64,000 nucleotides of DNA from Inquilinus sp. Marseille-Q2685. GTDB lineage: Bacteria > Pseudomonadota > Alphaproteobacteria > DSM-16000 > Inquilinaceae. Location: assembly GCF_916619195.1 (NCBI RefSeq), contig NZ_CAKAKL010000002.1:1738001-1802000 (forward strand). The letters are read 5' to 3'. A program made the position numbers and the translations under genes. Under the pieces are notes generated by a model, which ran no database searches, was not told where the DNA came from, and saw only the letters and a program-made list of their open reading frames with translations. The first letter of the stretch is position 1; every line of letters begins with the position of its first letter. Shown here one piece after another: positions 16,114 through 28,851 of this stretch.

Positions 16114-16773
16114 ATGCGCATCCTGCTCGTCGAGGACGATCCGCTGATCGGCGACGCCATCCGCACGCGCCTGACCCGATCCGGCATGACCGTCGACTGG
16201 CTCGAGAACGCCGCCGGCCTCGGCGGGATCACCGACCTGGACGCCTTCGACCTGATGATCCTCGACCTCGGCCTGCCGGACCGGGATGGCCTCGAGGTCC
16301 TGCGGGAACAGCGGGCGGGCGGTCAGGGCCTGCGGATCCTGATCCTGAGCGCGCGCTACGAGCTGGATGCCCGTGTCCGCGGCCTCGACCTCGGCGCCGA
16401 CGACTATCTGGTCAAGCCGTTCGCCATGGAGGAGCTGCTGGCCCGCTGCCGCGCGCTCGCCCGTCGCCGCGGCGACCGCCCGTCGGAGGGCTTGCAATAC
16501 CGGGACCTTTGGATCGATCCCGCATCCTTCGCCGTGCTGCGCGGCGGCGAAAGCATCACGTTGACGCCGAAGGTGTTCGCGCTGCTGATGCTGTTCGTCG
16601 AGAACCAGGGGCGGGTCCTCACCCGGCACGCCCTCGAGGATCACCTCTACGGCTGGAGCGGGGAGGCCGAGAGCAACACGCTGGAAGTGTTCGTCTCCCA
16701 GATCCGCCGCAAGCTGGGCGCCGATCTGATCCAGACGATCCGCGGGGTCGGCTATATGCTGCCGAGGGAATAG
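16114..16773 (+). CDS. OmpR/QseB-type response regulator
   Basis: 219 residues. The receiver occupies about 1-115: RILLVEDDPLIGDAI gives the acidic pocket, LMILDLGLPDRDGL the phosphoacceptor Asp near residue 51, and YLVKPFAMEELLARC the conserved Lys. The C-terminal winged helix (about 125-217) ends with EVFVSQIRRKLGADLIQTIR and GVGYMLPRE, the OmpR signature. It is followed after a single base by the histidine kinase gene, so the pair is cotranscribed. It probably binds the 11-bp-spaced repeats upstream and thereby controls itself and the divergent mipA-RND genes (inference). Confidence 0.92.
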   Translation: MRILLVEDDPLIGDAIRTRLTRSGMTVDWLENAAGLGGITDLDAFDLMILDLGLPDRDGLEVLREQRAGGQGLRILILSARYELDARVRGLDLGADDYLVKPFAMEELLARCRALARRRGDRPSEGLQYRDLWIDPASFAVLRGGESITLTPKVFALLMLFVENQGRVLTRHALEDHLYGWSGEAESNTLEVFVSQIRRKLGADLIQTIRGVGYMLPRE

Positions 16774-16774
16774 C

Positions 16775-18154
16775 ATGCCCTCGATCCGCGCGCGCCTGCA
16801 CCGTCGACTGGCCTGGCTGATCGCGGCGGTCTGGGCGCCGGCATCCCTCCTGATCGTGGCCGCCGTCGCGTTGGAGTACAACGAGTCGTTCCACAGCCGG
16901 ACCGCTCACACGGCACAGCTGATGCTGGCCTTCGCATCGACACAGCCGGCTTCGCCGACGGTGTTTCCGCTGCTCACACCGCAACGGAGCTCCGACTTCG
17001 AAGTCGACCTCCACGACTACCTGATCGTGATCAGCCGGAACGGGCAACTGCTCTATGCCTCGGAGCCGCTGCCGGCAGAACAACTTCTGGCTCTGCCCGT
17101 GAAGGGAACGGTCGATATCCACGGCGATTCGGTGACCATCGACAACTTCGAGGACGAGCGTACCGGCACACGGGTCGCGATCGGCGTCGACACATATGAG
17201 CCGTTCTTCTCCTCGCTCCAGGTGGCCGGCCTGGTCGCGGGCTATGTCCTGATCGCGGCGGCATTGATCAGGTTTGCCATGACTGTCGGCATCCGCTCCG
17301 GCCTGAAGCCGCTCGGCGCATTCGCCGACCAGGTCCGCGATCGCAGCGAGGAAAACCTCGCGCCGCTGGACGAGGCGGAGGCCCCGAGCGAGCTGCGAGG
17401 GGTCGCCCACGCGCTCAACGGCCTGATGGCGCGGCTGCAGCTGGTGCTGGAACACGAGCGCGACTTCGTGTCGAACGCGGCCCACGAGCTGCGTACCCCG
17501 CTGACGGCAATCCGGGCGCAGGTGGAGGCCCTCGAAGGTGACGTACCCGAGCGCATCCAGCCGCGCTTCGCCAATATCCTGGAGGCCACGAACCGGGCGG
17601 GCCGTCTGGTCGCGCAGTTGCTCGACGTCGCCCGGTCGCAGTCGATCGATCTCACGCGGAGCCCCGGGAGCCGCATCGATCTGATCGAGCTCGTTCAGTC
17701 CGTCATCGCCGACCTGGTCCCATCGGCCAATGAGCGCGACGTCGAGGTCACGCTGGACTCACCCCGGTCGGCCGCCGTCACGGCTTACCCTGAGCTGCTG
17801 GCGATCGTGCTGCGGAACCTCGTCGAGAACGCGGTGAAGTACGCCGCCTCGCCGGGCCGTGTCATCGTCACGGTCGCCCGAGTCCAGCCGGCCTCCGTCG
17901 ACCTGCTGGTGGAAGACGATGGCCCCGGCCTGTCGGCGGAAGCCTTTGAACGCGCCTTCGAGCGGTTCCAGCGGCTCGGGCGCTCCGGGGGCAATGGGGT
18001 CGGCCTCGGCCTCTCGATCGTCGCCGAGCTGTGCCGGCGCATGAATGTGCCGGTGGACCGGCTGGAACCCGGCGCGCTCGGCGGGCTGCATGTCCGCCTG
18101 CGGCTGCCGAGCGCTCCGCCCCCGGTGCTGCCGGACCACCGGACCTCATACTAA
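16775..18154 (+). CDS. Sensor histidine kinase (HisKA/HATPase, EnvZ/QseC class)
   Basis: 459 residues. Two transmembrane segments (about 13-32 and 150-170) bracket a periplasmic sensor of about 120 residues. The HAMP-like linker is followed by the dimerisation helix FVSNAAHELRTPLTAIRAQV with phosphoacceptor His near residue 237. ATP-binding boxes are N (LRNLVENAVKYA), G1 (LLVEDDGPGLS), F (FERFQRLG) and G2 (GNGVGLGLSIV). It starts one base after the regulator stop. The ligand is not readable, but linkage to MipA and an RND pump points to an envelope or antimicrobial signal (inference). Confidence 0.92.
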   Translation: MPSIRARLHRRLAWLIAAVWAPASLLIVAAVALEYNESFHSRTAHTAQLMLAFASTQPASPTVFPLLTPQRSSDFEVDLHDYLIVISRNGQLLYASEPLPAEQLLALPVKGTVDIHGDSVTIDNFEDERTGTRVAIGVDTYEPFFSSLQVAGLVAGYVLIAAALIRFAMTVGIRSGLKPLGAFADQVRDRSEENLAPLDEAEAPSELRGVAHALNGLMARLQLVLEHERDFVSNAAHELRTPLTAIRAQVEALEGDVPERIQPRFANILEATNRAGRLVAQLLDVARSQSIDLTRSPGSRIDLIELVQSVIADLVPSANERDVEVTLDSPRSAAVTAYPELLAIVLRNLVENAVKYAASPGRVIVTVARVQPASVDLLVEDDGPGLSAEAFERAFERFQRLGRSGGNGVGLGLSIVAELCRRMNVPVDRLEPGALGGLHVRLRLPSAPPPVLPDHRTSY

Positions 18155-18231
18155 TGGTTGACGGCTTCGGCATCGCCCCGGCCGCGAAAGCTCCTGTCAC
18201 AGCCCGGCGCAGGAACGGGAGAAACCGTCCC

Positions 18232-18278
18232 TTGACGCGGACGGCGCATCGGGATTAATTCCATCGCGTTCAATTAAT
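18232..18278 (+). promoter_or_regulatory. Promoter and ROK operator of the sugar ABC operon
   Basis: TTGACG at 18232-18237 and TTAATT at 18255-18260 are separated by 17 bp, a good sigma-70 promoter. ATTAATT at 18254-18260 and its exact complement AATTAAT at 18272-18278 form an inverted repeat with an 11-bp spacer that overlaps the -10 box. AT-rich inverted repeats of this form are typical operators of NagC/XylR-type ROK repressors, so bound repressor would block the promoter of its own operon (inference). Confidence 0.65.
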
Positions 18279-18310
18279 CTCGACCACGTGCCCGGGAGGA
18301 AGGTCAGGAA

Positions 18311-19550
18311 GTGCGACGATCGTCCGCCATCCGCCGCGGCACGAATTCCGTGCAGCTCCGCCGCTACAACGAGCGGCTGGTGCTGCAGACCCTGCGCCGC
18401 GCCGGCGAGGCGTCGAAGGCCGAGCTGGCCCGGCTGGCCGACCTGACCAACACCGCGATCGGCGGCATCATCGCACAGCTCGAAAGAGATGGGCTGATCG
18501 TCTCGCTCGGCAAGCGGCACGATGGCGGCCGCGGCCAGCCCGCCCCCCTGTACCGGCTGGCGCCGAGGGGCGCCTACGGCATCGGCGTGCGGCTGGACCG
18601 GCGCAGCATGGAGGCGGTGCTGATCGATTTCGGCGGCGCCGTGATCGCCCGCCGCAGCCATGACGGTCTCCTGCCCGCCCCGGCCGAGGCGCTGCGCGTC
18701 GCCCGCCGGGACGTCGAGGAGCTGCTGGCCGTCCTGGCCCCCGCCGACCGCCCGAAGCTGGCCGGCATCGGCCTGGCCCAGCCCTACAATCTCGGCGCCT
18801 GGCTGCACCAGCTGGACCTGCCGCCGGCCGATTTCGCCGCCTGGGACACGGTCGATTTCGCGGCGATGCTGGAGGCGGCGACCGGCCTGCCCGTCTTCGG
18901 CGAGAACGACGGCACCGCCGCCGCCGTGGCCGAGCTGTTCTACGGCATCGGCCGCAGCATCGACGATTTCCTGTACCTGTTCATCGGCCCGGCCATCGGC
19001 GGCGGCGTGGTGCTGGGCGGCGACTGCCTGCGCGGCCCGACCGGCAATGCCGGCGACGTGGCGCTGCTGCCGGTCGGGCCGGGGCGCCTCGCCTCCGCCC
19101 CCCCCCCCGCCGACGGCCGCGACATCCTGCTGACCCGGGCCTCGCTGAACGCGCTGTCGCGCCACCTCGCCTTCCACGGCCTGCCGGGCGGCGGCCGCGC
19201 CGACCTGAAGGCCGCGATCGCCGCCGGCCGGCCGGCGGTGGCGGAATGGGTCGGGGACTGCGTCGACGCCCTGACCGACGCGATCTGGTCCGCCGCCGCC
19301 CTGCTGGAGGTGCGCAGCGTGATCATCGACGCCGATATCGACGACGGGCTGATCGACGCCCTGATCGGCCGGCTGCAGGCGCGGCTGGCCGCCACCGTGC
19401 CGGAGGCCGGCCAGCCGCCGCGCCTCCTGCACGGCTCCTTCGGCTGCGACGCCGGCGCCATCGGCGCCGCCAGCCTGCCGATGTTCTTCAGCTTCTCGCC
19501 GCGGGCCTCGATCCTGACCCGCAGCGCCGACGAGAGAGGATGGCGCGACC

Positions 19551-19570
<20 letters not shown>
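18311..19570 (+). CDS. ROK-family transcriptional regulator (NagC/XylR type)
   Basis: 419 residues with a GTG start after GGAGGAAGG. The N-terminal winged helix (about 18-75) has [20 protein letters not shown] and a recognition helix with [14 protein letters not shown]. The ROK domain follows, with [37 protein letters not shown] and [14 protein letters not shown]. The CxCGxxGC zinc motif of sugar-kinase-like ROK proteins is absent ([12 protein letters not shown] instead). It overlaps the downstream ATPase gene by 20 bp, so it is the first gene of the sugar-transport operon and presumably senses the transported sugar or its phosphate. Confidence 0.9.
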
Positions 19571-21110
<1,540 letters not shown>

Positions 21111-21123
21111 GGGATCGTCAATC

Positions 21124-22128
21124 ATGGCCGACAACGCCGCCACCACCTCCGCCGTGAACCGCGACGCCGAACGCCGGCTGATGATCCAGGGCCTGATCCG
21201 CACCCTCGGCATGCTGCCGGTGCTGGTCCTGCTGTGCATCGCCTTCTACTTCATGAGCGAGGGGGGCCGCTTCGCCTCCTGGCAGAACCTGTCGATCGTG
21301 ATGCAGCAGGCCGCGATCAACACCGTTCTGGCCGCGGGCATGACCTTCGTCATCCTGACCGGCGGCATCGACCTGTCGGTCGGCTCGATCCTGGCGGCCT
21401 CCGCCATGGTCGCGGTGATCGGATCGCTGATCCCCGACATGGGCATGGTCGGCATCCTGTTCGGCCTGCTCGCCGGCCTGGGCTTCGGCCTCGCCAACGG
21501 CGTGCTGATCGCCTTCCTGCGGCTGCCGCCCTTCATCGTCACCCTCGGCTCGCTGACCGCGGTGCGCGGCATCGCCCGCCTCCTGGGCGGCGACACCACC
21601 GTGTTCAACCCGTCCCTGTCCTTCGACTTCATCGGCAACGGCACCCTCTTCGGCGTGCCCTGGCTGGTGATCATCGCCTTCCTGGTGATCGTGATCTCCT
21701 GGCTGGTGCTGCGGCGGACGGTGCTGGGCGTGCACATCTACTCGGTCGGCGGCAACCCGGACGCGGCCCGGCTGTCCGGCATCAAGGTCTGGCGCGTGTT
21801 GCTGTTCGTCTACGGCGCCTCCGGCCTGCTCGCCGGCCTCGGCGGGGTGATGTCGGCCGCCCGGCTCTACGCCGCCAACGGCACCCAGCTCGGCGTCAGC
21901 TACGAGCTCGACGCCATCGCCGCGGTGATCCTGGGCGGCACCTCCTTCGTCGGCGGCATCGGCTCGATCTGGGGCACGCTGGTGGGCGCGCTGATCATCG
22001 CCGTGCTGTCGAACGGGCTGATCCTGGTCGGGGTGCCGGACGTCTGGCAGTACATCATCAAGGGCCTGATCATCATCGGCGCCGTCGCGCTCGACCGGCT
22101 GCGCCTGCAGGGATCGGCCCGCACCTGA
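21124..22128 (+). CDS. Sugar ABC transporter permease (RbsC-like, CUT2)
   Basis: 334 residues and about 8-10 membrane helices. The conserved CUT2 segments are AGMTFVILTGGIDLSVGSIL near residue 75, LPPFIVTLGSLTAVRGIARL near 137, YSVGGNPDAARLSGIKV (the coupling loop) near 205, and IAAVILGGTSFVGGIGSIWG near 260. It forms the homodimeric inner-membrane channel for the ATPase at 19551. ATG 21124 follows the ATPase stop by 13 bp. Confidence 0.93.
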   Translation: MADNAATTSAVNRDAERRLMIQGLIRTLGMLPVLVLLCIAFYFMSEGGRFASWQNLSIVMQQAAINTVLAAGMTFVILTGGIDLSVGSILAASAMVAVIGSLIPDMGMVGILFGLLAGLGFGLANGVLIAFLRLPPFIVTLGSLTAVRGIARLLGGDTTVFNPSLSFDFIGNGTLFGVPWLVIIAFLVIVISWLVLRRTVLGVHIYSVGGNPDAARLSGIKVWRVLLFVYGASGLLAGLGGVMSAARLYAANGTQLGVSYELDAIAAVILGGTSFVGGIGSIWGTLVGALIIAVLSNGLILVGVPDVWQYIIKGLIIIGAVALDRLRLQGSART

Positions 22129-22197
22129 GGTTCCCAGCGCCGGCGGGATCTCTGGTCGCCCCGCCGGCTCCATCGCAGAGACCAGGGGAGGATCCAC

Positions 22198-23124
22198 GTG
22201 CTGAAACATGTCCTGCTCGCCGGCGTCGCGCTGGCGCTTTCGGTCGGCGCCGCCGAGGCCAAGGATCTCAAGAAGATCGGCGTCTCGCTCGGCTCGATGG
22301 GCAACCCGTTCTTCGTCGCCCTGGCCAAGGGCGCGGAGTTCGAGGCGAAGAAGACCAACCCGGACGTCGAGGTCCAGGCCGTCGGCTACGACTACGACCT
22401 GGGCAAGCAGTTCACCCAGATCGACAACTTCATCGCCGCCGGCGTGGACATGATCCTGCTGAACCCGGGCGACCCGAAGGCGATCGGCCCGGCGATCAAG
22501 AAGGCGCAGGCCGCCGGCATCACCGTGGTCGCGGTCGACACCGCGGCCGAGGGCGCCGACGCCACGGTCACGACCGACAACGTCCAGGCCGGCGAGATCG
22601 CCTGCAAGTACATCGCCGACAAGCTCGGCAACAAGGGCAACGTCGTCATCATCAACGGCCCCCAGGTCTCGGCCGTGGTCGACCGGGTCAAGGGCTGCCA
22701 CAACGTCTGGGACAAGCTGCCTGACCTGAAGATCCTGTCCGGCGACCAGGACGCCAAGGGCTCGCGCGACGGCGGCCTGGCGGTAATGCAGAGCCTCTTG
22801 ACCCGGTTCGAGAAGATCGACGGCGTCTTCGCCATCAACGACCCGACCGCGATCGGCGCCGACCTGGCGGCCAAGCAGCTCGGCCGCAGCGACATCATCA
22901 TCACCTCGGTCGACGGCGCCCCCGACATCGTCGCCGCCCTGAAGGGCAACACCCTGGTGCAGGCGTCCTCGGCCCAGGACCCGTTCTTCATGGCCCGCAA
23001 GGCGGTGCAGGAAGGCGTCGGCCTGCTGAACGGCCAGAAGCCGGCCCAGGATCCGACCCTGATCCCCTCGACCCTCGTCACCCGCGACAACGTCAACGAC
23101 TACAAGGGCTGGACCGGGGAGTAA
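22198..23124 (+). CDS. Sugar ABC transporter periplasmic binding protein (RbsB-like)
   Basis: 308 residues beginning with GTG after GGGGAGG. The signal peptide is MLKHVLLAGVALALSVGAAE with cleavage likely after AEA. Peripla_BP_4 landmarks are GVSLGSMGNPFFVALAKGA near residue 30 (sugar-stacking Phe pair), VDMILLNPGDPKAIGPAI, VVAVDTAAEGADATVTTDN, and ITSVDGAPDIVAAL in the hinge region. It delivers sugar to the permease encoded 69 bp upstream. The linked genes include no isomerase or kinase, so ribose, a ketose or a polyol are all possible. Confidence 0.92.
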   Translation: MLKHVLLAGVALALSVGAAEAKDLKKIGVSLGSMGNPFFVALAKGAEFEAKKTNPDVEVQAVGYDYDLGKQFTQIDNFIAAGVDMILLNPGDPKAIGPAIKKAQAAGITVVAVDTAAEGADATVTTDNVQAGEIACKYIADKLGNKGNVVIINGPQVSAVVDRVKGCHNVWDKLPDLKILSGDQDAKGSRDGGLAVMQSLLTRFEKIDGVFAINDPTAIGADLAAKQLGRSDIIITSVDGAPDIVAALKGNTLVQASSAQDPFFMARKAVQEGVGLLNGQKPAQDPTLIPSTLVTRDNVNDYKGWTGE

Positions 23125-23276
23125 GCATCGTCGCCTGGGCTGGGTTCGCGGACCCAGCCCAGGTTTCCTGTCCGGAACCGCGGCGCATGGCAGACCCGGC
23201 GCGATCGGCGATGGCCCTGCCGATTCGTCCGGCGTAAGTCTTGGGGAACATCGAGCCGCAACGGGCCCCGTTTCCG

Positions 23277-24209
23277 ATGACGATCTCCCAGGCCGAACCG
23301 AAAGGGTCCGCTGAGGCAGCGGCCCCGGCCTCCATTCTGCCCGCCATCGGCTATAAGCTGGCCTCGGCCGCCCTGTTCACCTGCATGTCGGCGCTGATCA
23401 AGCAGCTGGGCGACCAGTATCCGGTCGGGCAGATCGTCTTCGTCCGCAGCTTCTTCGCCATGATCCCGGTGCTGTGGCTGGTGTATCGGCTCGGCGGCTT
23501 CCGGGTGCTGAAGACCGAGCGGCTGGGCGGGCATCTGCGCCGCTCCGGCTCCGGCCTCGTCGCGATGTTCTGCGGCTTCACCGCGCTCGGCATGCTGCCG
23601 CTGGCGACCGCGACGGCGCTGGGCTACGCCGCGCCGATGTTCATCACCCTGCTCGCCATCCCGCTGCTCGGCGAGACGGTGCGGATCTACCGCTGGAGCG
23701 CGGTGGTGGTCGGCTTCGTCGGCGTGCTGCTGGTGGTGCATCCGACCCCCGCCACCGGCGTTTCGCTCGGCGCGCTGGTGGCGCTCGCTGGGGCCCTGGC
23801 CACCGCCTTCGCCATGGTCTCGATCCGCAAGATGGCGGACACCGAATCGAACGTCACCATCGTCTTCTACTTCACCCTGTCGGGCGCCGTGGTCGGGGCC
23901 GCCACCCTGCCCTTCGTCGGCGTCTGGCCGGACCCGATCGACATCCCGATCCTGGTCGCAGTCGGCGTGCTGGGCGGTGTCGCCCAGATCCTGATGACCA
24001 AGGCGTATCAGCTGGCCCCGGCTTCGGTGATCGCGCCCTTCGACTACGCCTCGCTGGTCTTCGCCCTCGGCCTCGGCTTCCTGGCCTGGGGCGAGTTCCC
24101 GACGCCGATCGAGCTGCTCGGCACCGCAGTGATCGTCGGCTCCAGCCTGTTCATCGCCCTCCGCGAGCGGCAGCGCCGGATCATCCGCCCGGTCGGCAAG
24201 TCGATGTGA
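23277..24209 (+). CDS. DMT-superfamily transporter (two EamA domains)
   Basis: 310 residues and ten predicted membrane helices in two EamA repeats (about 20-150 and 160-290). Typical segments include LFTCMSALIKQLGDQYPVGQ, FVRSFFAMIPVLW, and APFDYASLVFALGLGFLAWG in the second repeat. ATG 23277 is preferred to an upstream TTG at 23241 because the extra 12 residues look noncoding. It probably exports a metabolite or amino acid, but these proteins are hard to assign. It follows the sugar operon by about 150 bp and is likely independent. Confidence 0.85.
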   Translation: MTISQAEPKGSAEAAAPASILPAIGYKLASAALFTCMSALIKQLGDQYPVGQIVFVRSFFAMIPVLWLVYRLGGFRVLKTERLGGHLRRSGSGLVAMFCGFTALGMLPLATATALGYAAPMFITLLAIPLLGETVRIYRWSAVVVGFVGVLLVVHPTPATGVSLGALVALAGALATAFAMVSIRKMADTESNVTIVFYFTLSGAVVGAATLPFVGVWPDPIDIPILVAVGVLGGVAQILMTKAYQLAPASVIAPFDYASLVFALGLGFLAWGEFPTPIELLGTAVIVGSSLFIALRERQRRIIRPVGKSM

Positions 24210-24256
24210 CGTCGGCGCGCTTGCGCTGAGTCGTGGGAATCGGTGACTGTCCGGCC

Positions 24257-24778
24257 ATGTCGGTCGCATCCTTCGGCTCCCGAGTCGCCCGGGCCCTCAC
24301 CCTTTCCGTCGCCCTGTTGCTCGGCCCGGCCGCGACGGCATGGGCCGGCTGCACCGATGCCGCGGCGCCGGGGGTGAACTGGCGGCGCTGCCTGCAGGAC
24401 GGCCGGGTCCTGAGCCGCGTCGACCTGACCGGTGCCCAGCTGCGCGACGTCAGCCTGACCCGGGCGACGATGGACGGGGCGATCCTGACCGGCGCCGAGG
24501 CCTATGGCGCCAAGTTCATCCGCACCACCCTGCAGGGCGCCAAGCTGGATTCCGCGCGCCTGACCAACACCGACTTCACCGACGCCGACCTGACCGGCGC
24601 CGACCTGAGCAAGAGCGACCTGCGCAACGCCCGGTTCGTCGGTACCAGGCTGCGCGGCGCCAACCTGACCGGGGCCGAGCTGCGCGGCACCGTGTTCCGC
24701 GGCGCCGACCTGTCCGGCGCCACCTGGACCGACGGCGCCAAGATCTGCGCCGAGGGCTCGATCGGGCTGTGCGAATAG
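24257..24778 (+). CDS. Exported pentapeptide-repeat protein
   Basis: 173 residues. A signal peptide ends near the Ala-rich cleavage region TAWAG, so the protein is probably periplasmic. From about residue 45 to 150 the chain consists of tandem A(D/N)LxX pentapeptides such as VDLTG AQLRD, ADLTG ADLSK and ANLTG AELRG, which build a right-handed quadrilateral beta-helix. Single Cys pairs flank the helix (CTDA and RRCL before it, ICAEGSIGLCE at the end), possibly disulfide caps. ATG 24257 is chosen over GTG 24233 because the signal peptide starts there. Function is unknown. Confidence 0.8.
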   Translation: MSVASFGSRVARALTLSVALLLGPAATAWAGCTDAAAPGVNWRRCLQDGRVLSRVDLTGAQLRDVSLTRATMDGAILTGAEAYGAKFIRTTLQGAKLDSARLTNTDFTDADLTGADLSKSDLRNARFVGTRLRGANLTGAELRGTVFRGADLSGATWTDGAKICAEGSIGLCE

Positions 24779-24807
24779 CGGCGGCCGAAGAGCGAACAGA
24801 GCGACCG

Positions 24808-25326
24808 ATGACCAGCACCGACCGCACTCCCCGGGGCTTCGCCCTCCCCCTCGACCGCGTCATCGCGGTGATCCAGATCGTCGGCGGGATCGCAGGCCTG
24901 ACCGAGATCGGCGAGCGGATCTATCGCGACGGCTCGGCGATCATCGCCGCGACGCAGTGGCTGGTCCTGCTGGCCGCGGCGCTGCTGATGCTGCTCTGCA
25001 TCGCCGCCGGCGCCCTGCTGTGGAAGCGCCGCGGCCTCGGCTTTTCCCTGTCCCTGCTGGTCCAGGCCAGCCAGATCCCGATCCTCTACACCGCCGGAGT
25101 GGCCTACCACTTCCACATGATCGCGCGGCTGCCGGTGACGCTGGTCGCCAACGTCTCGACGATGTCGATCACGCCCTCCTACGGCATCGGGCTGGAGCCG
25201 TTCCGCGGCGCGCTGTCGCTCGGCCTCTATCTCGACACCGGACTGACCGGGACGATCGTCGCGCTCAACCTGGTGCCGGTCGTCCTCTGCATCATCCTGG
25301 AGTTCTTCCGGCAACGGAACCGGTAG
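24808..25326 (+). CDS. Hypothetical inner-membrane protein
   Basis: 172 residues with four hydrophobic segments: VIAVIQIVGGIAGLTEIG (about 17-34), WLVLLAAALLMLLCIAAGAL (about 50-70), a weaker one around LVQASQIPILYTAGV, and GTIVALNLVPVVLCIILEFF near the end. I recognise no family. ATG 24808 lies 29 bp after the pentapeptide-repeat stop on the same strand, so the two may be cotranscribed. It ends 4 bp from the convergent stop of the GNAT gene, with no room for a terminator hairpin between them. Confidence 0.65.
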   Translation: MTSTDRTPRGFALPLDRVIAVIQIVGGIAGLTEIGERIYRDGSAIIAATQWLVLLAAALLMLLCIAAGALLWKRRGLGFSLSLLVQASQIPILYTAGVAYHFHMIARLPVTLVANVSTMSITPSYGIGLEPFRGALSLGLYLDTGLTGTIVALNLVPVVLCIILEFFRQRNR

Positions 25327-25330
25327 CCCG

Positions 25331-25813
25331 TCAGCCCGCCTTCGCCAGCGCCGCCAGCTTCTCGCCGCTCAGCCTGTAGCCGGTCCAGTCCGACTTGTGC
25401 TCGAAGCCCAGCCGTTCGTAGACCTCCCGCGCCGGGTTCCAGGTCAGAACCGAGAGGTCGAGGCGCTTGCCGCCGCGCGCCACCACCAGCTGCGCGATCC
25501 GGGCCACCAGCGCCCGGCCGACGCCGAGGCCGCGGGCGGCGTCGCGGACATAGAGATCCTCGAGATAGATCCCCTCCCGCCCCTCCCAGGTCGAGTAGCT
25601 GGAGAAGAACAGGGCGAAGCCCAGCACCTGGCCGCCGCGCTCGGCCATCAGCGCCTCGAACTTCGGATCCGGCCCCCAGCCGTCGCGCAGCAGGTCGGCC
25701 TCGGTCGCCAGCACCGCGTCGGGCTCGCGCTCGAACACCGCCAGCTCGGTGATCATCGCCAGGATCTCCCTGGCGTCGCGGGGCTCGGCGGGGCGGATCA
25801 CGAGGTCGGTCAT
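25331..25813 (-). CDS. GNAT-family N-acetyltransferase (SSAT-like)
   Basis: 160 residues. IRPAEPRDAREILAMITELA opens the GNAT fold. GFALFFSSYSTWEGREGIYL followed by EDLYVRDAARGLGVGRALVA is the segment shared with spermidine/spermine-type acetyltransferases and includes the acetyl-CoA loop R-G-L-G-V-G. The C-terminal NPAREVYERLGFEHKSDWTG completes motif B. Related enzymes acetylate polyamines or small amines with acetyl-CoA; the actual substrate is not decidable here. It is divergent from uvrD across 104 bp. Confidence 0.85.
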   Translation of the reverse strand: MTDLVIRPAEPRDAREILAMITELAVFEREPDAVLATEADLLRDGWGPDPKFEALMAERGGQVLGFALFFSSYSTWEGREGIYLEDLYVRDAARGLGVGRALVARIAQLVVARGGKRLDLSVLTWNPAREVYERLGFEHKSDWTGYRLSGEKLAALAKAG

Positions 25814-25917
25814 GGCAGGCTCTCAAGCAGGGTCGCGGCGATCCTCAACGGAGCCTGCGACTGCGTCAACCGGACGCCGAAGGTTCCGACGCAGCCCGGT
25901 CATGCTATAGGAGACGC

Positions 25918-28179
<2,262 letters not shown>

Positions 28180-28188
28180 GGCAGCAGG

Positions 28189-28851
28189 ATGAAGATGATG
28201 GTTCGAGGCGCGGCGCTGGCGCTGCTGGCCGCGCTGGGGGTATCCGGCGCGGCCGCGGCGGAGACGGGCAGCACGCTGGTCCTGCCCGGCGGCAACGGCG
28301 AGATCCTGGCCCTGACCCTGCCGGCCGGCTGGACCCGCAGCTTCGCCGGCACCGAGGGCAGCACCACCGTGGTCGAATGGCGCCGCGCCGACCCGGCCCG
28401 GGCCGCGGAGGGCAGCATCACCGTGACCCGCATCGGCGGCCTGGGCGGCAGCGACCCGGCCGACTTCATCCGCGAGAGCGCCGACGCCCTGAAACAGGAT
28501 TGCGACGACGTGGTCCAGGGCCAGGTCCGGAACGACCCGGCCGGCACCGTCCGCACCGCGCTGGGCTGCACCAGGCGCAAGGCCGACGGCCAAGGCGAGA
28601 TGCAGCTGCTGCACATCGCCGTCGGCCGCGAGGCGATCTACGTCGCGCGCCGGATCTGGCCGCTGGCCGGCTACGACAAGGCGCATCTGCCGCTGTCGTC
28701 TTCCCAGATCGCCGAAGGCGGCGCCGACATCGACGACCTGCGCCTGTGCAGCCTGTCCGGCGTCGGCACCGCCTGCCCGGCCGAGCTGGCCGCGGCGCTG
28801 AAGGACAAGGTCACCGACCTGTCGCCGCTGGTGCTGAAGGCCGGGCCGTAG
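28189..28851 (+). CDS. Hypothetical exported protein
   Basis: 220 residues. Signal peptide with a Lys-Met-Met-Val-Arg start, hydrophobic core ALALLAALGVSG and cleavage near AAAAE. The mature part has no family I recognise; it contains Cys residues (QDCDD, GCTRR, LCSLS, ACPAE) that could form two disulfides. It begins 9 bp after uvrD and is probably cotranscribed, but nothing indicates a DNA-repair role for a periplasmic protein. Downstream lies 390 bp of palindromic repeats. Confidence 0.7.
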   Translation: MKMMVRGAALALLAALGVSGAAAAETGSTLVLPGGNGEILALTLPAGWTRSFAGTEGSTTVVEWRRADPARAAEGSITVTRIGGLGGSDPADFIRESADALKQDCDDVVQGQVRNDPAGTVRTALGCTRRKADGQGEMQLLHIAVGREAIYVARRIWPLAGYDKAHLPLSSSQIAEGGADIDDLRLCSLSGVGTACPAELAAALKDKVTDLSPLVLKAGP

